Of a DNA stretch of 64,000 bases, positions 56,196-64,000 are shown in pieces. This DNA comes from Sipunculus nudus. Its lineage: Eukaryota > Annelida > Sipuncula > Golfingiida > Sipunculidae. The stretch is taken from the NCBI GenBank assembly GCA_026874595.1, contig CM049315.1, forward strand, positions 17,505,664 through 17,569,663. The letters are read 5' to 3'. The position numbers were made by a program, and so were the translations under genes. The notes under the pieces were generated by a model. That model saw only the letters and a list, made by a program, of their open reading frames with translations. It was not told the DNA's origin and made no database searches. The first letter of the stretch is position 1. Every line of letters starts with the position of its first letter.

Positions 56196-58478
56196 ATGCT
56201 GCCCGGCCATTTCTCTGATGCCAGTTACGCCGACATGCAAACCCCAAACGCGCACTGCTATTCAGAAGGTCTAGCCATACGCGTGGATGAGCTTTTGTCC
56301 CTGGTGCAAACAGGTCTCAGGAGGAAAGACATCCAACACGTGTTGCAGGCCACCGATGAACTGTTAGGATCAAGACGACCGCCCAAACTAAAATGGAAAC
56401 ACGTTGTAAAGTTCCTGCTGGAAGACCATTGCTTGGCACCGGCGCGTGTTTTCACGTTAGTGGCCGATTTGTCAAATGCAACGGGGAGCAAGTCGAAACG
56501 CAACATGAGATCTGTCATTGAAACTCTGTTGGACGTGAAAACATCTCGTGTAGCTGTGTGCATGTGTACCGCGACTTTGACCCCTCCCTTCCTGCACCCG
56601 AGAACCCCGCTTCCACCGATGAGGGTGTTTCAACCGGACGCAACTCTGATACCGTTGGTGGAATCGGAACCAGGGACAATGTCCGCCGCGCTCGCCCTGA
56701 CCAATCTGCTGCGGGCATGGCGTGATTGGAAAAACAAGGTGGAAGAATGTAACGACTGGGACGTGAATCCGATCGTGACCGGTGACACGAAAGACGACAT
56801 CGCGGTTTGGCTGTTGTCAGCAGCCAGACACGTAGCCATGTGCATGACGTGCTGTCCGGCAAAGGTCACAGACGCAGGGAAGGCAGTGTTGCAGAGTAAG
56901 CCACACGGGAAACCACAGCTTATCGACCTGGTGCTGTCTCTGCTACAACGGGAGGCCATAGCTGACCGGGACAGTTACATGCAAGTGTTCATATCGGCGT
57001 GTGGCAAGTTTGCACGATACGGTGACCCTGTTTTGATTCTCTTCTGTGTCGTGATCAGGTACCTGATGTGCATGTGCCCTCCTGCACTGAAGAACCGGAA
57101 AGGCGGCCGGGGACAGCTTGTGAACCACGACGCTTCCAAAACGTTGCTGGTCGACGAGGTGTTGGTTAAACCAAAGTCTCTACCACCTTTGAACGCGATG
57201 CCTGACTACGCCATCGACCGCACAACCAGACGGGGCAGGACGGGACGCAGCGTCCCACAGCCACCAGGGTTGGTTACCGAGCGTGCAGCAGACCCCACCC
57301 ACTGTACAGAGTTTTACGGTGCCCGGTGGAAACGTTCGCACCAGTCGATGGAACATTACGCCGAATTTTATCCCGTTATAACAAACCAGTGGGTGTGTAC
57401 CAGACCGAAGCGGTTACGCAAGAGCCACACACGCGGGGGTGGAAACCCTGCGACAGAGGTATGCAACCGACTTAGGAAATGTTTCCCATCCATGACCCAA
57501 CCATGTGACAGCGACGTTTACGGGCTTTCGTTGCCCAAGTGTGATCGCTTTTCCCGGAAAAGGAAGCAAAAAGACACAGGTGAAGCAGACGCTAAACGCC
57601 CCAAATGCCACGAGGTAACATGTGGACCAGTTCGAATGACCCTTAACTGCAGATGTCCTGCTGACATACTGAAACAGCGTTTCACATCAATCACAGAACT
57701 AGAAGAGGTCATGAGCCGCCTGCCTCTGTTGCATGTGCCGCATCAGAAAACGAAATCGTTCACGAGAGCTGATTTGAAATCGCAGCAGGTGTTCAAAGGT
57801 CCCATGCTCTATCACGACGCAAAACAATTGGCGTTCAGGCACGCAGCCATGAACATTTTCCTCGGGGACAAGCACACTCCGGGCTGCGTAGAGTTTTTCT
57901 GTAACGGCGTTATGTCGTACATGCAGACCAACCTGCATATTGCCTTCGGATTGGAATACTCTTACGTATGCGGCAGCCACCACACATTTTACAACCATTT
58001 TGCCGACGGTGGGCCAACGGGATGTTTTGTCATTGACCATAACGAGCTAGGTCTCGCGCCCCTGCACAAACTGTCGGCTGACGACGCCAAACGCTTGCCG
58101 CTATCTTTATGGCTTCATTTGGCCTACCGGTTTGTTCTGCGGATCGGTATATCACCTCAAAACACGTTGTTGGTGGACCGCAACACGGCCTTCGCCAATG
58201 CAACCTTTCTCAACGAAAGGAGACTCCCCGTGCCCTACACAGCAGATCTGACTGAATGCCTGATGGGAAAGAACATACCACAGGATGTGGCCAAAGTTAT
58301 GAAAGAAACTGTGTCGAAGTACAAGACTGAACTGGCCGTCAAACTAAGACGTGCGTTCAAACCGGGATCACAGACGTTACAAAACATATATAAACTGGCA
58401 GAGATGATGAAAGTAGATATACCGGAGTACGTAACCGGCACGGCTGAATTCATCAGCAATTTGATCGAAGCCTCCTGA
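56196..58478 (+). CDS. Unrecognised 760-aa protein with an ordered C-terminal domain
   Basis: The first ATG (56196) lies four codons into the open frame, which begins at a GTG. Residues 1-300 are helical; 300-470 are basic and disordered with a nuclear-type signal (FSRKRKQKD). The C-terminal 250 residues look well ordered and contain FKGPMLYHDAKQLAFRHAAM, HHTFYNHFADGG, FVIDHNELGL and LRIGISPQNTLLVD. The pairing of an acidic HNELG box with a later R-I-G-I-x-x-x-N-T-L-L box recalls, very loosely, kinase or phosphotransferase layouts, but no confident family was recognised. Transcript probably ends at AATAAA 58576. Confidence 0.65.
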   Translation: MLPGHFSDASYADMQTPNAHCYSEGLAIRVDELLSLVQTGLRRKDIQHVLQATDELLGSRRPPKLKWKHVVKFLLEDHCLAPARVFTLVADLSNATGSKSKRNMRSVIETLLDVKTSRVAVCMCTATLTPPFLHPRTPLPPMRVFQPDATLIPLVESEPGTMSAALALTNLLRAWRDWKNKVEECNDWDVNPIVTGDTKDDIAVWLLSAARHVAMCMTCCPAKVTDAGKAVLQSKPHGKPQLIDLVLSLLQREAIADRDSYMQVFISACGKFARYGDPVLILFCVVIRYLMCMCPPALKNRKGGRGQLVNHDASKTLLVDEVLVKPKSLPPLNAMPDYAIDRTTRRGRTGRSVPQPPGLVTERAADPTHCTEFYGARWKRSHQSMEHYAEFYPVITNQWVCTRPKRLRKSHTRGGGNPATEVCNRLRKCFPSMTQPCDSDVYGLSLPKCDRFSRKRKQKDTGEADAKRPKCHEVTCGPVRMTLNCRCPADILKQRFTSITELEEVMSRLPLLHVPHQKTKSFTRADLKSQQVFKGPMLYHDAKQLAFRHAAMNIFLGDKHTPGCVEFFCNGVMSYMQTNLHIAFGLEYSYVCGSHHTFYNHFADGGPTGCFVIDHNELGLAPLHKLSADDAKRLPLSLWLHLAYRFVLRIGISPQNTLLVDRNTAFANATFLNERRLPVPYTADLTECLMGKNIPQDVAKVMKETVSKYKTELAVKLRRAFKPGSQTLQNIYKLAEMMKVDIPEYVTGTAEFISNLIEAS

Positions 58479-58782
58479 TAAGACTTGTTAGAAATCATGT
58501 CACAACTGCCAAACTGGACATTTCAATATGTACAGACACACATATACACACAATGCAACATCAAAACCTGCATACAATAAATATATTTTGTTTAATGAAT
58601 AAATATCACATTGCACATTATGACTGTATGTGTTTGGTTTTATTTGGTTTGGTATCATGAGTGTTTTGTTTCATATAGGATACGACGAAAGTCAACGCGT
58701 CGCTGGTGCAGCAGCCATGAGTTCGAAGATGTCATGACTCTGTTTTATATCCCATAGATCCCGCGCGTTTGCCTCTTGTGCG
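58479..58782. other. Convergent spacer with facing poly(A) signals
   Basis: AATAAA at 58576-58581 on the plus strand and at 58644-58639 on the minus strand. AT-rich, with a CA-rich patch near 58530-58555. No gene. Confidence 0.6.
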
Positions 58783-61332
58783 TCAGCGTCGTTTACCGGA
58801 GGCGTGTAGTGTCGCCTGGATATCAGCGTGTGTGGTGAAAAAGCGGGCCCCACATATACAGCCTCCTCGAGAGCGTAAACCTCCCCCCCCTTCCCCCGGA
58901 CATAAATGTGACGGATCGGCCACAGACAGACACCGGACACGGTTCCCCGGATGGGCCAATTGGTGCGCCACAACAGCATATGCCACCAACCGAACCTTGT
59001 GCATGTGGCAGAGAAACCGTGTTTGCTTCAAATTGTCCAGACGAGATTGGTTTTCGGCATCACCTGACGACGTCTGCGCTTCCTGCGCCCGCAACTGCTG
59101 CAGCAGTTCCAGATACTGTTCCTGCATCACTGGGAACACATCCCCGAAGCGTTCCGCCTGTCGTGACCCCAGTGCTCCCATTTCCGATTTCAAAGTGCAG
59201 AACCTTTCAACGTCAGCACGTGCAGACGCGGGGACGCCCCTTGCAGACCAAACAGCGTGCATAACAAATCCCGCCCTGACGGGGCACGCTGTGTCCTCGT
59301 GCGAGTCCCTTGACATCCACATAGGGCCAAGTTGCAGGGACTTAGTCAGTTCTGAGGCCATCGATATGTTGACAGTTTCCAGCAGGGGCTCCCCGCAACT
59401 AACCTCCCACGCTTCAGCTACACGCGGGCGAGGAACACGGGACGGATCATACGGTGACCCGTCCCCAGACACAAGCCAACCATTTTGCAAATCGTCGGGG
59501 TTCACGTCTGCTCCCGCCTGCGCGGAAACAACCTCTCGGAAGAGCTGCACTGCTTTGACACATCGTCTGACGGCGAAAAGTCCTGACAAGATCTCTTGTC
59601 CCGCTACGCGGGGCTGCATGCAACAGGACAGGTCTTCTTTCGCCCTGCGCAATTTGCGCAACAGCTTTGCGTGCCTCGCCCTCACCAGTTTGCGGTGACG
59701 TTCGAAAACGCGCTCTCCCACCGATTTCTGGACGGAGTCTATGTCACATGACGTCATCTCCGTAACCAAGGTATCGATGTAATCATCAACGCAAGAACGT
59801 CCAGGACGTTCATTGTTTCCACATCCAACTGCTTGGTTGCCGACTCCATAACGCCTCCCTGTCACCCGCTCCAACATTTGCGCCAAACCCCCGTTGTTGC
59901 TACCATCCATGTTAATCCCTTTCAAGATGTCCCACGCAACAGCTTGTGGCGCGTCTTGGACTCCACGGTCCCTAGCTTTTTTTAACTGCTCCTTGATCCT
60001 AGTCTCGTGTTTGCGGGCTTCAAGCTCGGCCTGAGCGTCCATGGCCGCAAACTCGTTCCCCACGAGCTCTTCAACAGTCAACCCGTAGACGGGAACCGTG
60101 TACATGAGAACGGCATTGCCCGCGTAATGACCCTCGGTTTGCACGTCAGTGTCACCGCGTTCACCACACCATCTAAAAATATCAGCCGAATTCCGCCAAT
60201 GCGAGTCTATTTCCGAACGGGCGCGCCTCATGTTTTCCAACAACAGACGGGTCTTTTCTGCCACATGACTGTTACCCAGTCGCAGCTCCTTGAGGAGCCT
60301 GTCGTCTGCGCCAGAGGTGTTCCCGAAACCACAGTAATACCTGTCTTCAGTGGGGTCGACAGTGTTTATAGGACGTGGAGAACCGGCAGCCAGTGCCATG
60401 TCAGGAGCGTTAGGCAACTGGTTGACCGCGGCCACACGTTCGCCATCACCTGCAGGAGCAGCTCCATCTCTGCTTCGCTCCCGTTGACATGACCCGCTTC
60501 CTGCCGGCACATTTAACGTCTGGAAAAGATCATGCCCCGTGTCACATGACACAATATGAGAACAGTTACTGGCACCTAACTTGGTTTGTTCAGGTGGGTC
60601 GGCCCCTGCACGGGACCCATCTTGCGCGAGGGAATACGCAAAGGCCTGAGCAGAAACACATGCTAAACAACCCAGGCTCATATCCAACAGGTGGGGAGGC
60701 AATACCCAAACTGAAACAAACAGTTTCGCACATACTTCCTCTAGCTCTCCGAGGGCGGTAATAACCTCTTCCAGGGGTGTGCTGTAAAAAGCGAAATCAA
60801 GGTCCCAACAGCATTTCTGCATCTCGTGCACCGTCCATGCAGTGTTACTGCCCGTTGTGTGCCAAAACCGACAGTCCTCTGTCCGAAGCACAGAACGGAA
60901 GTATTTCTGACACAGCGACTCAACCTGCTGTTCCGTCAAGCCCTGGTTTCTACCACACCTCGCGTCTCGCTGCATGTCTTGAGAGTTACGAACGTATTCT
61001 TCCAGACAGGAAGCAACGTGATCCATCTCGAGGGACAGTCGCGGCAAGAGCAAGGACAGTCCGTACGTGACACGCGATAAAGAACAATGCAGACTTTCGC
61101 GTACAAAAAATGACATTTCCTTTGCCACACACGCGTTTGACCGCAAGCGTGGCAAACTCTGAAGCATAAGATCAGGATACACATGTTTTGATACGTTCAC
61201 ATCGATCAGCGCCGTCAACGTGTCCGCCCACAACCTGAGCCACTCTGTAGAATCCGCGCATTCGAGCGGGTGCCCGACAGCTACACCGCGCTCCTGCACC
61301 GTGTGTGCCGATCGGTCGTCTGAGGAAGCCAT
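58783..61332 (-). CDS. 849-aa protein, weak candidate for the capsid portal
   Basis: ATG at 61332. Mostly helical, with several Trp and Cys residues. A conserved-looking core is VPVYGLTVEELVGNEF near residue 410. Long charged helices follow (about 430-460 and 540-590), then a C-terminal coiled coil (about 735-775). No signal peptide or membrane span. Herpesvirus portal proteins are 600-750 residues, mostly helical, with long central helices and no enzyme motif, so this protein would fit in style. Nothing diagnostic was found, and a tegument protein is equally possible. Confidence 0.55.
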   Translation of the reverse strand: MASSDDRSAHTVQERGVAVGHPLECADSTEWLRLWADTLTALIDVNVSKHVYPDLMLQSLPRLRSNACVAKEMSFFVRESLHCSLSRVTYGLSLLLPRLSLEMDHVASCLEEYVRNSQDMQRDARCGRNQGLTEQQVESLCQKYFRSVLRTEDCRFWHTTGSNTAWTVHEMQKCCWDLDFAFYSTPLEEVITALGELEEVCAKLFVSVWVLPPHLLDMSLGCLACVSAQAFAYSLAQDGSRAGADPPEQTKLGASNCSHIVSCDTGHDLFQTLNVPAGSGSCQRERSRDGAAPAGDGERVAAVNQLPNAPDMALAAGSPRPINTVDPTEDRYYCGFGNTSGADDRLLKELRLGNSHVAEKTRLLLENMRRARSEIDSHWRNSADIFRWCGERGDTDVQTEGHYAGNAVLMYTVPVYGLTVEELVGNEFAAMDAQAELEARKHETRIKEQLKKARDRGVQDAPQAVAWDILKGINMDGSNNGGLAQMLERVTGRRYGVGNQAVGCGNNERPGRSCVDDYIDTLVTEMTSCDIDSVQKSVGERVFERHRKLVRARHAKLLRKLRRAKEDLSCCMQPRVAGQEILSGLFAVRRCVKAVQLFREVVSAQAGADVNPDDLQNGWLVSGDGSPYDPSRVPRPRVAEAWEVSCGEPLLETVNISMASELTKSLQLGPMWMSRDSHEDTACPVRAGFVMHAVWSARGVPASARADVERFCTLKSEMGALGSRQAERFGDVFPVMQEQYLELLQQLRAQEAQTSSGDAENQSRLDNLKQTRFLCHMHKVRLVAYAVVAHQLAHPGNRVRCLSVADPSHLCPGEGGGGLRSRGGCICGARFFTTHADIQATLHASGKRR

Positions 61333-61408
61333 AGTGTTTCACCGATTGTTCTTTTTTTTTGAAAGTCAACTCAGGCCGGACATCGGCCTCCGATCACCCA
61401 AATAAGGC

Positions 61409-62704
61409 ATGGCGGACAGAAACCTTAGGGTTGTACCCCTGTCTCCGTGGACCACATTCAACACACAGGAACAGACCCTGTCGCATGACCATGCGTCTGC
61501 CGGTTGCAAACGTTCGGATAACGTGAACGTCAATGCAATAAAGAGCGCCCTTACAGTATGCTCATACAACCTCGGGGCCCCTGTGTCGATCATCCCGACA
61601 GGACTGTCGAAGCGTGAAGACGGGACACGTTCACGTCTACCTGACGGTTCAGAACGCAGAGAAGGGTTTATGGTAGTGTCATGCCCAGGAAACACGCACA
61701 AAGCACGAGAAGTTCCCGCCAACTCCAACACAAGCCTTCCAATGGTCGTGAAGGTGGAAGAAGAAGGCGTACAAGCTTTGACACTGGAACATTCACTTTT
61801 CCCAGACAACCCTGATGAAATACCTGATAACTGCAACGGGGAAAAATATTCAACAGACCAGCGTTGCAAACTGCGCCCTGTCACACAGGACAACCAAGGA
61901 CCACCGGCGCGCGCTATACGTGTCGCAGCCCGTAACCCCTTAGCTCAAGTGGTTGGAACTCCCCATACGTTCAAACACGCAAACAGTTGGATGTCACTAA
62001 GCGCACGCCGCGGAATAGTCGAACATCTGGTCGATGCCGCCGGCTTCAAGAACATACCCGTATCAGAGGGTTTGTCAGAGGCATTGCGGGTGGTTTACAC
62101 GGAGGCCCGCTGCACCCTACCAACGTGTGTCGCCTCAGCGTATATGCGGAAGTCGTCGCGTATGCAAGGGACTTCGCATCCACGTGGACTTGTCGCCCTG
62201 CCAGCGAAATTGTTCGACGTAAGCTTAGCGGTCACAAATCACGTTCGTTTACTGGAATGTTTCAACATTGTTCTTTTCATGTACGAATTTCTGCAGCAGG
62301 CCAGAGATCCCTCCCAGTTACCGTCACAACGTTTTGCTTTCGTGTCAGGCGACAGAAACGAACAGCTCCACTGCGAAGACCTGCTCGTCAGATTACCGTG
62401 CATGCTGTGCTTGTTGGCGCTGCACAACCGCGTGTGGAACCCGGACTTGGTCAGCGCCGACCTGAACGCCATGGAAATCGCACGTTCAACAGCATGGGAC
62501 GTAGACCAGGACCCACCCAACCCTGATACATTGAGCGTGGGAATGGACGCACTGCCAGACGGCCCATGCGTGTACGTGGACGACCTGCCTTCTGACTGTT
62601 TTTTACAGGGCGTGTTTACCAACCGGTTATCGCACGTGACGTGCCAGATAACAAACCGCTTGTATATGATTCAAAACATCGCGGACCACTGCCATTTCGA
62701 ATGA
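61409..62704 (+). CDS. Unrecognised 431-aa protein
   Basis: Starts at an ATG 76 bp from the divergent 849-aa gene. The N-terminal half (about 1-165) is polar and probably flexible. The C-terminal half is more ordered, with helices around 275-300 and 325-345 and several cysteines. No known motif. Its stop overlaps the next gene's ATG (ATGA), a sign of coupled expression. Confidence 0.65.
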   Translation: MADRNLRVVPLSPWTTFNTQEQTLSHDHASAGCKRSDNVNVNAIKSALTVCSYNLGAPVSIIPTGLSKREDGTRSRLPDGSERREGFMVVSCPGNTHKAREVPANSNTSLPMVVKVEEEGVQALTLEHSLFPDNPDEIPDNCNGEKYSTDQRCKLRPVTQDNQGPPARAIRVAARNPLAQVVGTPHTFKHANSWMSLSARRGIVEHLVDAAGFKNIPVSEGLSEALRVVYTEARCTLPTCVASAYMRKSSRMQGTSHPRGLVALPAKLFDVSLAVTNHVRLLECFNIVLFMYEFLQQARDPSQLPSQRFAFVSGDRNEQLHCEDLLVRLPCMLCLLALHNRVWNPDLVSADLNAMEIARSTAWDVDQDPPNPDTLSVGMDALPDGPCVYVDDLPSDCFLQGVFTNRLSHVTCQITNRLYMIQNIADHCHFE

Positions 62705-63837
62705 CTTATCCGCGACAGAAACACAATAACATGGCTCAATGCGAAGCCATTTCGAACTTAGACACCGGCGTTCCCGGCGCTGCTGTCACCGTCGCAATGT
62801 ATTCAAGCACCGGTGGGAATTTCCGAGCCGTCGTTTACGACTCAGAGGGGACGTGTGTCGTGTTAAACGTTTCCGATGGTCAACAAATCGAACAGTGGGC
62901 ACCCGGAGAATGGTACCGTGTGTCTGGCAATTTCAAGCGTATCTGCAACGGCCTTGTTTTGAGTGTGAAAGGATTCGTGTGGGAGCGTCACCATCCGCCT
63001 ACCAGTTGGTCGGAACTGACGTCTCAACAGCTCAATCTGAGGCGGTTACGTATAGCAGAAACCTGTAAAGAATTACTGACAAAAGACCAGCACGAAAACG
63101 GCACCTCATTCTGTGACATACCAGCCCCCGGCCGGTTTAAGTGTCACGTGGACGAGCACATAACAGTCGTCGGTCGCGTACAACTAATAGAAGATTCTGA
63201 AACTAGTAAATCAAAAAGGAAGATACGTACTCTCACAGCCGTTTTACCGGAAGGGGCATCTTTCGAGTGCGTCTTGTTCGACCCACCCGAACAATTTCCA
63301 CACATGCAAGAACCAGCGGACCTGCTCCTCCTCGTACGTGACACCTTGCTGACGAAAAGAAACAACACTTACCGCTTGTGTCCCCGTCTCTCGTGGCACG
63401 CTGTGATAGTACCAGCCGCACAAACTCATGACTTTTTCGTTGCCAGGTATGGTGACGTGGGCGATGACGCGCAGCATGACACGCAGCCTCCCGGTCGTAC
63501 ACCATCATTCTTTAACCCCGCAGCCGTCCCCTGCAACGGGAAAATAACACATGTAACACACCCAGGCGACACACAAAAATGGGAAGGTCTCTGCAAGGTC
63601 ACATTACACCTGACGGAGAAATACGGTGACTGTGAAAAGGGAGCATCATTTGAATTGAGGTGCGACCCGTCGATGCTGTCGGACGCCGAAGTCCTCCCTC
63701 CTTTCTGTGAACTTTCGTTGGACGACGAATGCGACAGCGAAATTATATCACAAATCGTGCCGCCAGCCGACGTGTCCTGTTACTTGTACGGAGACGTCAT
63801 TTGCGCGCTGGGGCTTTCAATCGACGCACAGGACTAA
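62701..63837 (+). CDS. 378-aa beta-rich protein, possible OB-fold nucleic-acid-binding protein
   Basis: The ATG at 62701 overlaps the preceding stop as ATGA; a second ATG at 62731 is also possible, and a GTG upstream is ignored. Three segments with alternating hydrophobic residues and glycine turns (about residues 30-100, 155-205 and 275-335) look like OB folds, for example WYRVSGNFKRICNGLVLSV and ITVVGRVQLI. That pattern would fit a single-strand DNA-binding protein of the RPA type, but it is fold-level guesswork without a diagnostic motif. Genes 61409-62704 and this one likely act together. Confidence 0.55.
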   Translation: MTYPRQKHNNMAQCEAISNLDTGVPGAAVTVAMYSSTGGNFRAVVYDSEGTCVVLNVSDGQQIEQWAPGEWYRVSGNFKRICNGLVLSVKGFVWERHHPPTSWSELTSQQLNLRRLRIAETCKELLTKDQHENGTSFCDIPAPGRFKCHVDEHITVVGRVQLIEDSETSKSKRKIRTLTAVLPEGASFECVLFDPPEQFPHMQEPADLLLLVRDTLLTKRNNTYRLCPRLSWHAVIVPAAQTHDFFVARYGDVGDDAQHDTQPPGRTPSFFNPAAVPCNGKITHVTHPGDTQKWEGLCKVTLHLTEKYGDCEKGASFELRCDPSMLSDAEVLPPFCELSLDDECDSEIISQIVPPADVSCYLYGDVICALGLSIDAQD

Positions 63838-64000
63838 CCTCCACGGAGAAGGGTCGGGATATTTGTAAATACTGCATTTTTCAGTCTCCGTGTAAGACGG
63901 TGTAACAGTTCATTACATTTTACCCGGAATAGTGACACGATTTCAGTGCTGAGGGCGACCCGTTTGGCTAACGACCAGAGCATCGCGCGGTTTGTATTTC
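63838..64000. other. Non-coding right edge
   Basis: No gene, RNA or clear AATAAA is visible in the last 163 bp. Confidence 0.5.

Noticed and set aside
58769-59698. 309-codon rightward frame opposite the 849-aa gene
   Set aside because: Antisense shadow with Ser/Arg/Cys-rich composition and no recognisable feature.
61366-62526. Frames of 175 and 179 codons overlapping the 431-aa gene
   Set aside because: Alternate-frame shadows of a longer intact frame.

Overview
The window is about 64 kb of a large double-stranded DNA virus of the herpesvirus lineage (order Herpesvirales), read either from a free viral genome or from an intact integrated copy. It holds the C-terminal part of a UL5-type helicase, a UL52-type primase, a 5,327-residue tegument-like protein with a herpesvirus-type deubiquitinase site, a UL13-type kinase joined to a UL12-type alkaline nuclease, and a 1,622-residue probable major capsid protein. 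Many other proteins are not recognisable by eye. That divergence, the metazoan-type tRNA genes and the giant tegument protein point to an aquatic-animal herpesvirus outside the mammalian family, near the malaco- or alloherpesviruses. The host cannot be named from the sequence.

Layout. 1-1972: 3' part of the helicase gene. 1973-6319: an AT-rich gene-poor island with two tRNA genes and a roughly 2 kb inverted-repeat element filled with G-rich tandem repeats and palindromes. 6320-23899: an unknown 513-aa protein and, divergently, the giant tegument gene. 24032-31593: mostly leftward genes (an SF1-like ATPase, a 514-aa plus 202-aa pair, and a basic CxxC protein plus a cysteine-rich protein that may match UL31/UL32), with one small rightward gene. 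31835-39454: primase, a divergent coiled-coil protein, and the kinase-nuclease fusion. 39805-43626: a leftward block with three membrane proteins. 43898-53795: probable capsid protein, a small basic protein, a degenerate family-B polymerase-like protein and a 319-aa protein. 54352-63837: a protein with an internal domain duplication, a 760-aa protein, an 849-aa portal candidate, and an overlapping pair whose second member looks rich in OB-like beta segments.

Genes are tightly packed, with divergent starts 24-80 bp apart, convergent ends sharing short spacers with facing AATAAA signals, and no obvious introns. Many open frames run upstream of the first ATG to GTG or TTG. I set starts at the first sensible ATG because this is a eukaryotic virus.

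Replication functions (helicase, primase, nuclease, polymerase-like protein), capsid and packaging candidates, tegument and membrane proteins together make a core virion and replication block. The catalytic DNA polymerase, terminase and protease are not in view.

All family calls come from motifs read by eye. None was confirmed by a database or structure search.
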